Shown: positions 5,522 through 5,948 of the stretch, in pieces
How the letters are laid out: each line of letters starts with the position of its first letter
Numbering within the stretch: position 1 is the first letter of the stretch
Assembly: GCA_021372185.1 (NCBI GenBank)
Contig: JAJFUY010000052.1
Span: 1-5,948, forward strand
Source: Chlamydiales bacterium
Lineage (GTDB): Bacteria; Chlamydiota; Chlamydiia; Chlamydiales; FEN-1388
DNA: 5,948 nt
Direction: 5' to 3'
Program-made: the position numbers and the translations under genes
Notes under the pieces: model-generated
The model's input: the letters and a program-made list of their open reading frames with translations, nothing else
Told to the model about the DNA's origin: nothing
The model's database searches: none

Positions 5522-5948
5522 TGAGACAAACTTGCCATTATGCTAACATCCCCGATATGAATACTGATTCTATTGAAAAACTTGACCACGCATTTAAAGA
5601 ATTACTTGAAGACAGCTCCCTTGCAACACAAGAAGCCGTAGAAAACCTGCAGGCTCGAGTGCAAGAGCTTAAAAATAGTGTCTTGGGGACAAAATCTACC
5701 ATTTCGCGCCTGTACGCCGCTTCTAAGCAATTAGATTTATACTTTAAAATCAGAAACTTTGAATCGCTTCTTAAAACCTTAAAAGGTGAAGCTGGTAAAA
5801 ATAGCCACGCCCTTCAAATTGACAAGGTAATACGTGACCTTCAAAAACTGGGCTTTTTGCTCCCTATGGCAAAAGAAGCCTGTTTTGATGCGTGCCGGTA
5901 TAATAAGAATGAACTTGCCGCCATCAACTGTAAATCAACTTTTAATTT
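5521..5948 (+). CDS. Hypothetical protein, N-terminal part, running off the window
   Basis: An uninterrupted reading frame reaches the right edge without a stop, giving 142 residues so far. I do not recognise the family. The visible part is almost all helical and soluble, with a likely coiled-coil or amphipathic stretch (VENLQARVQELKNSVL, about residues 40-55). Charged helices follow (FESLLKTLKGEAG, IDKVIRDLQKLGFLLP) and then a Cys-bearing region (ACFDACRYNKNELAA). There is no signal peptide and no membrane segment. Two starts are possible. ATG at 5521 has AAAGGA at 5504-5509, about nine bases away when aligned to the full Shine-Dalgarno. ATG at 5557, which opens with MNTDSIEKLD, has no Shine-Dalgarno and could only be used on a leaderless or weakly initiated transcript. 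I chose 5521 for the ribosome site, but the extra 12 residues look less protein-like. It is divergent from pdhA. The codon pattern and lack of stops make it a real gene. Confidence 0.65.
   Translation, partial: MRQTCHYANIPDMNTDSIEKLDHAFKELLEDSSLATQEAVENLQARVQELKNSVLGTKSTISRLYAASKQLDLYFKIRNFESLLKTLKGEAGKNSHALQIDKVIRDLQKLGFLLPMAKEACFDACRYNKNELAAINCKSTFN

Overview
The window most likely comes from a member of the Chlamydiota, probably an environmental (amoeba- or protist-associated) lineage. The main reason is the pyruvate dehydrogenase operon on the minus strand. Its E1-alpha shares several unusual stretches with what I remember of Chlamydia PdhA (YRCHALALLL, GGFGIVGGQ, RFRGHSISDP), and it has the chlamydial gene order pdhA-pdhB-pdhC without a linked E3. 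This placement rests on remembered family sequences, not on a search. Base composition is moderately AT-rich, and genes carry Shine-Dalgarno motifs of the AGGA/GAGG type.

Layout. Bases 1-177 form a large nested palindrome: perfect 43-base outer arms, a perfect 22-base inner stem and imperfectly pairing segments between them. It may extend left of the window. A sigma70-like promoter follows, driving a 309-residue SAM-dependent methyltransferase of the phospholipid N-methyltransferase (PmtA-like) type with an unexplained N-terminal extension of about 100 residues (277-1206). A 208-base gap (1207-1414) holds only a possible decayed reading frame on the minus strand and, at its right end, a promoter with an extended -10 box and overlapping palindromes. 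These lead into a two-gene unit (1415-2130): a small nucleotidyltransferase overlapping by 4 bases a small protein with a C-terminal ribbon-helix-helix domain. This looks like a self-regulated toxin-antitoxin module. It ends at a hairpin terminator (2191-2219) that also serves the convergent pdh operon.

The pdh operon occupies 5467-2222 on the minus strand. pdhA and pdhB (E1-alpha and E1-beta, the thiamine-diphosphate decarboxylase) and pdhC (E2, the lipoyl acetyltransferase core) are separated by 12 and 3 bases, so they are surely co-transcribed. Together, with an E3 encoded elsewhere, they convert pyruvate to acetyl-CoA. Divergent from pdhA, a coding region of unknown function starts at about 5521 and runs off the right edge.

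The core-metabolism part (pdh) is ordinary. The accessory part is the left 2.2 kb: the palindrome, the toxin-antitoxin-like pair with its operator, and the decayed intergenic segment.
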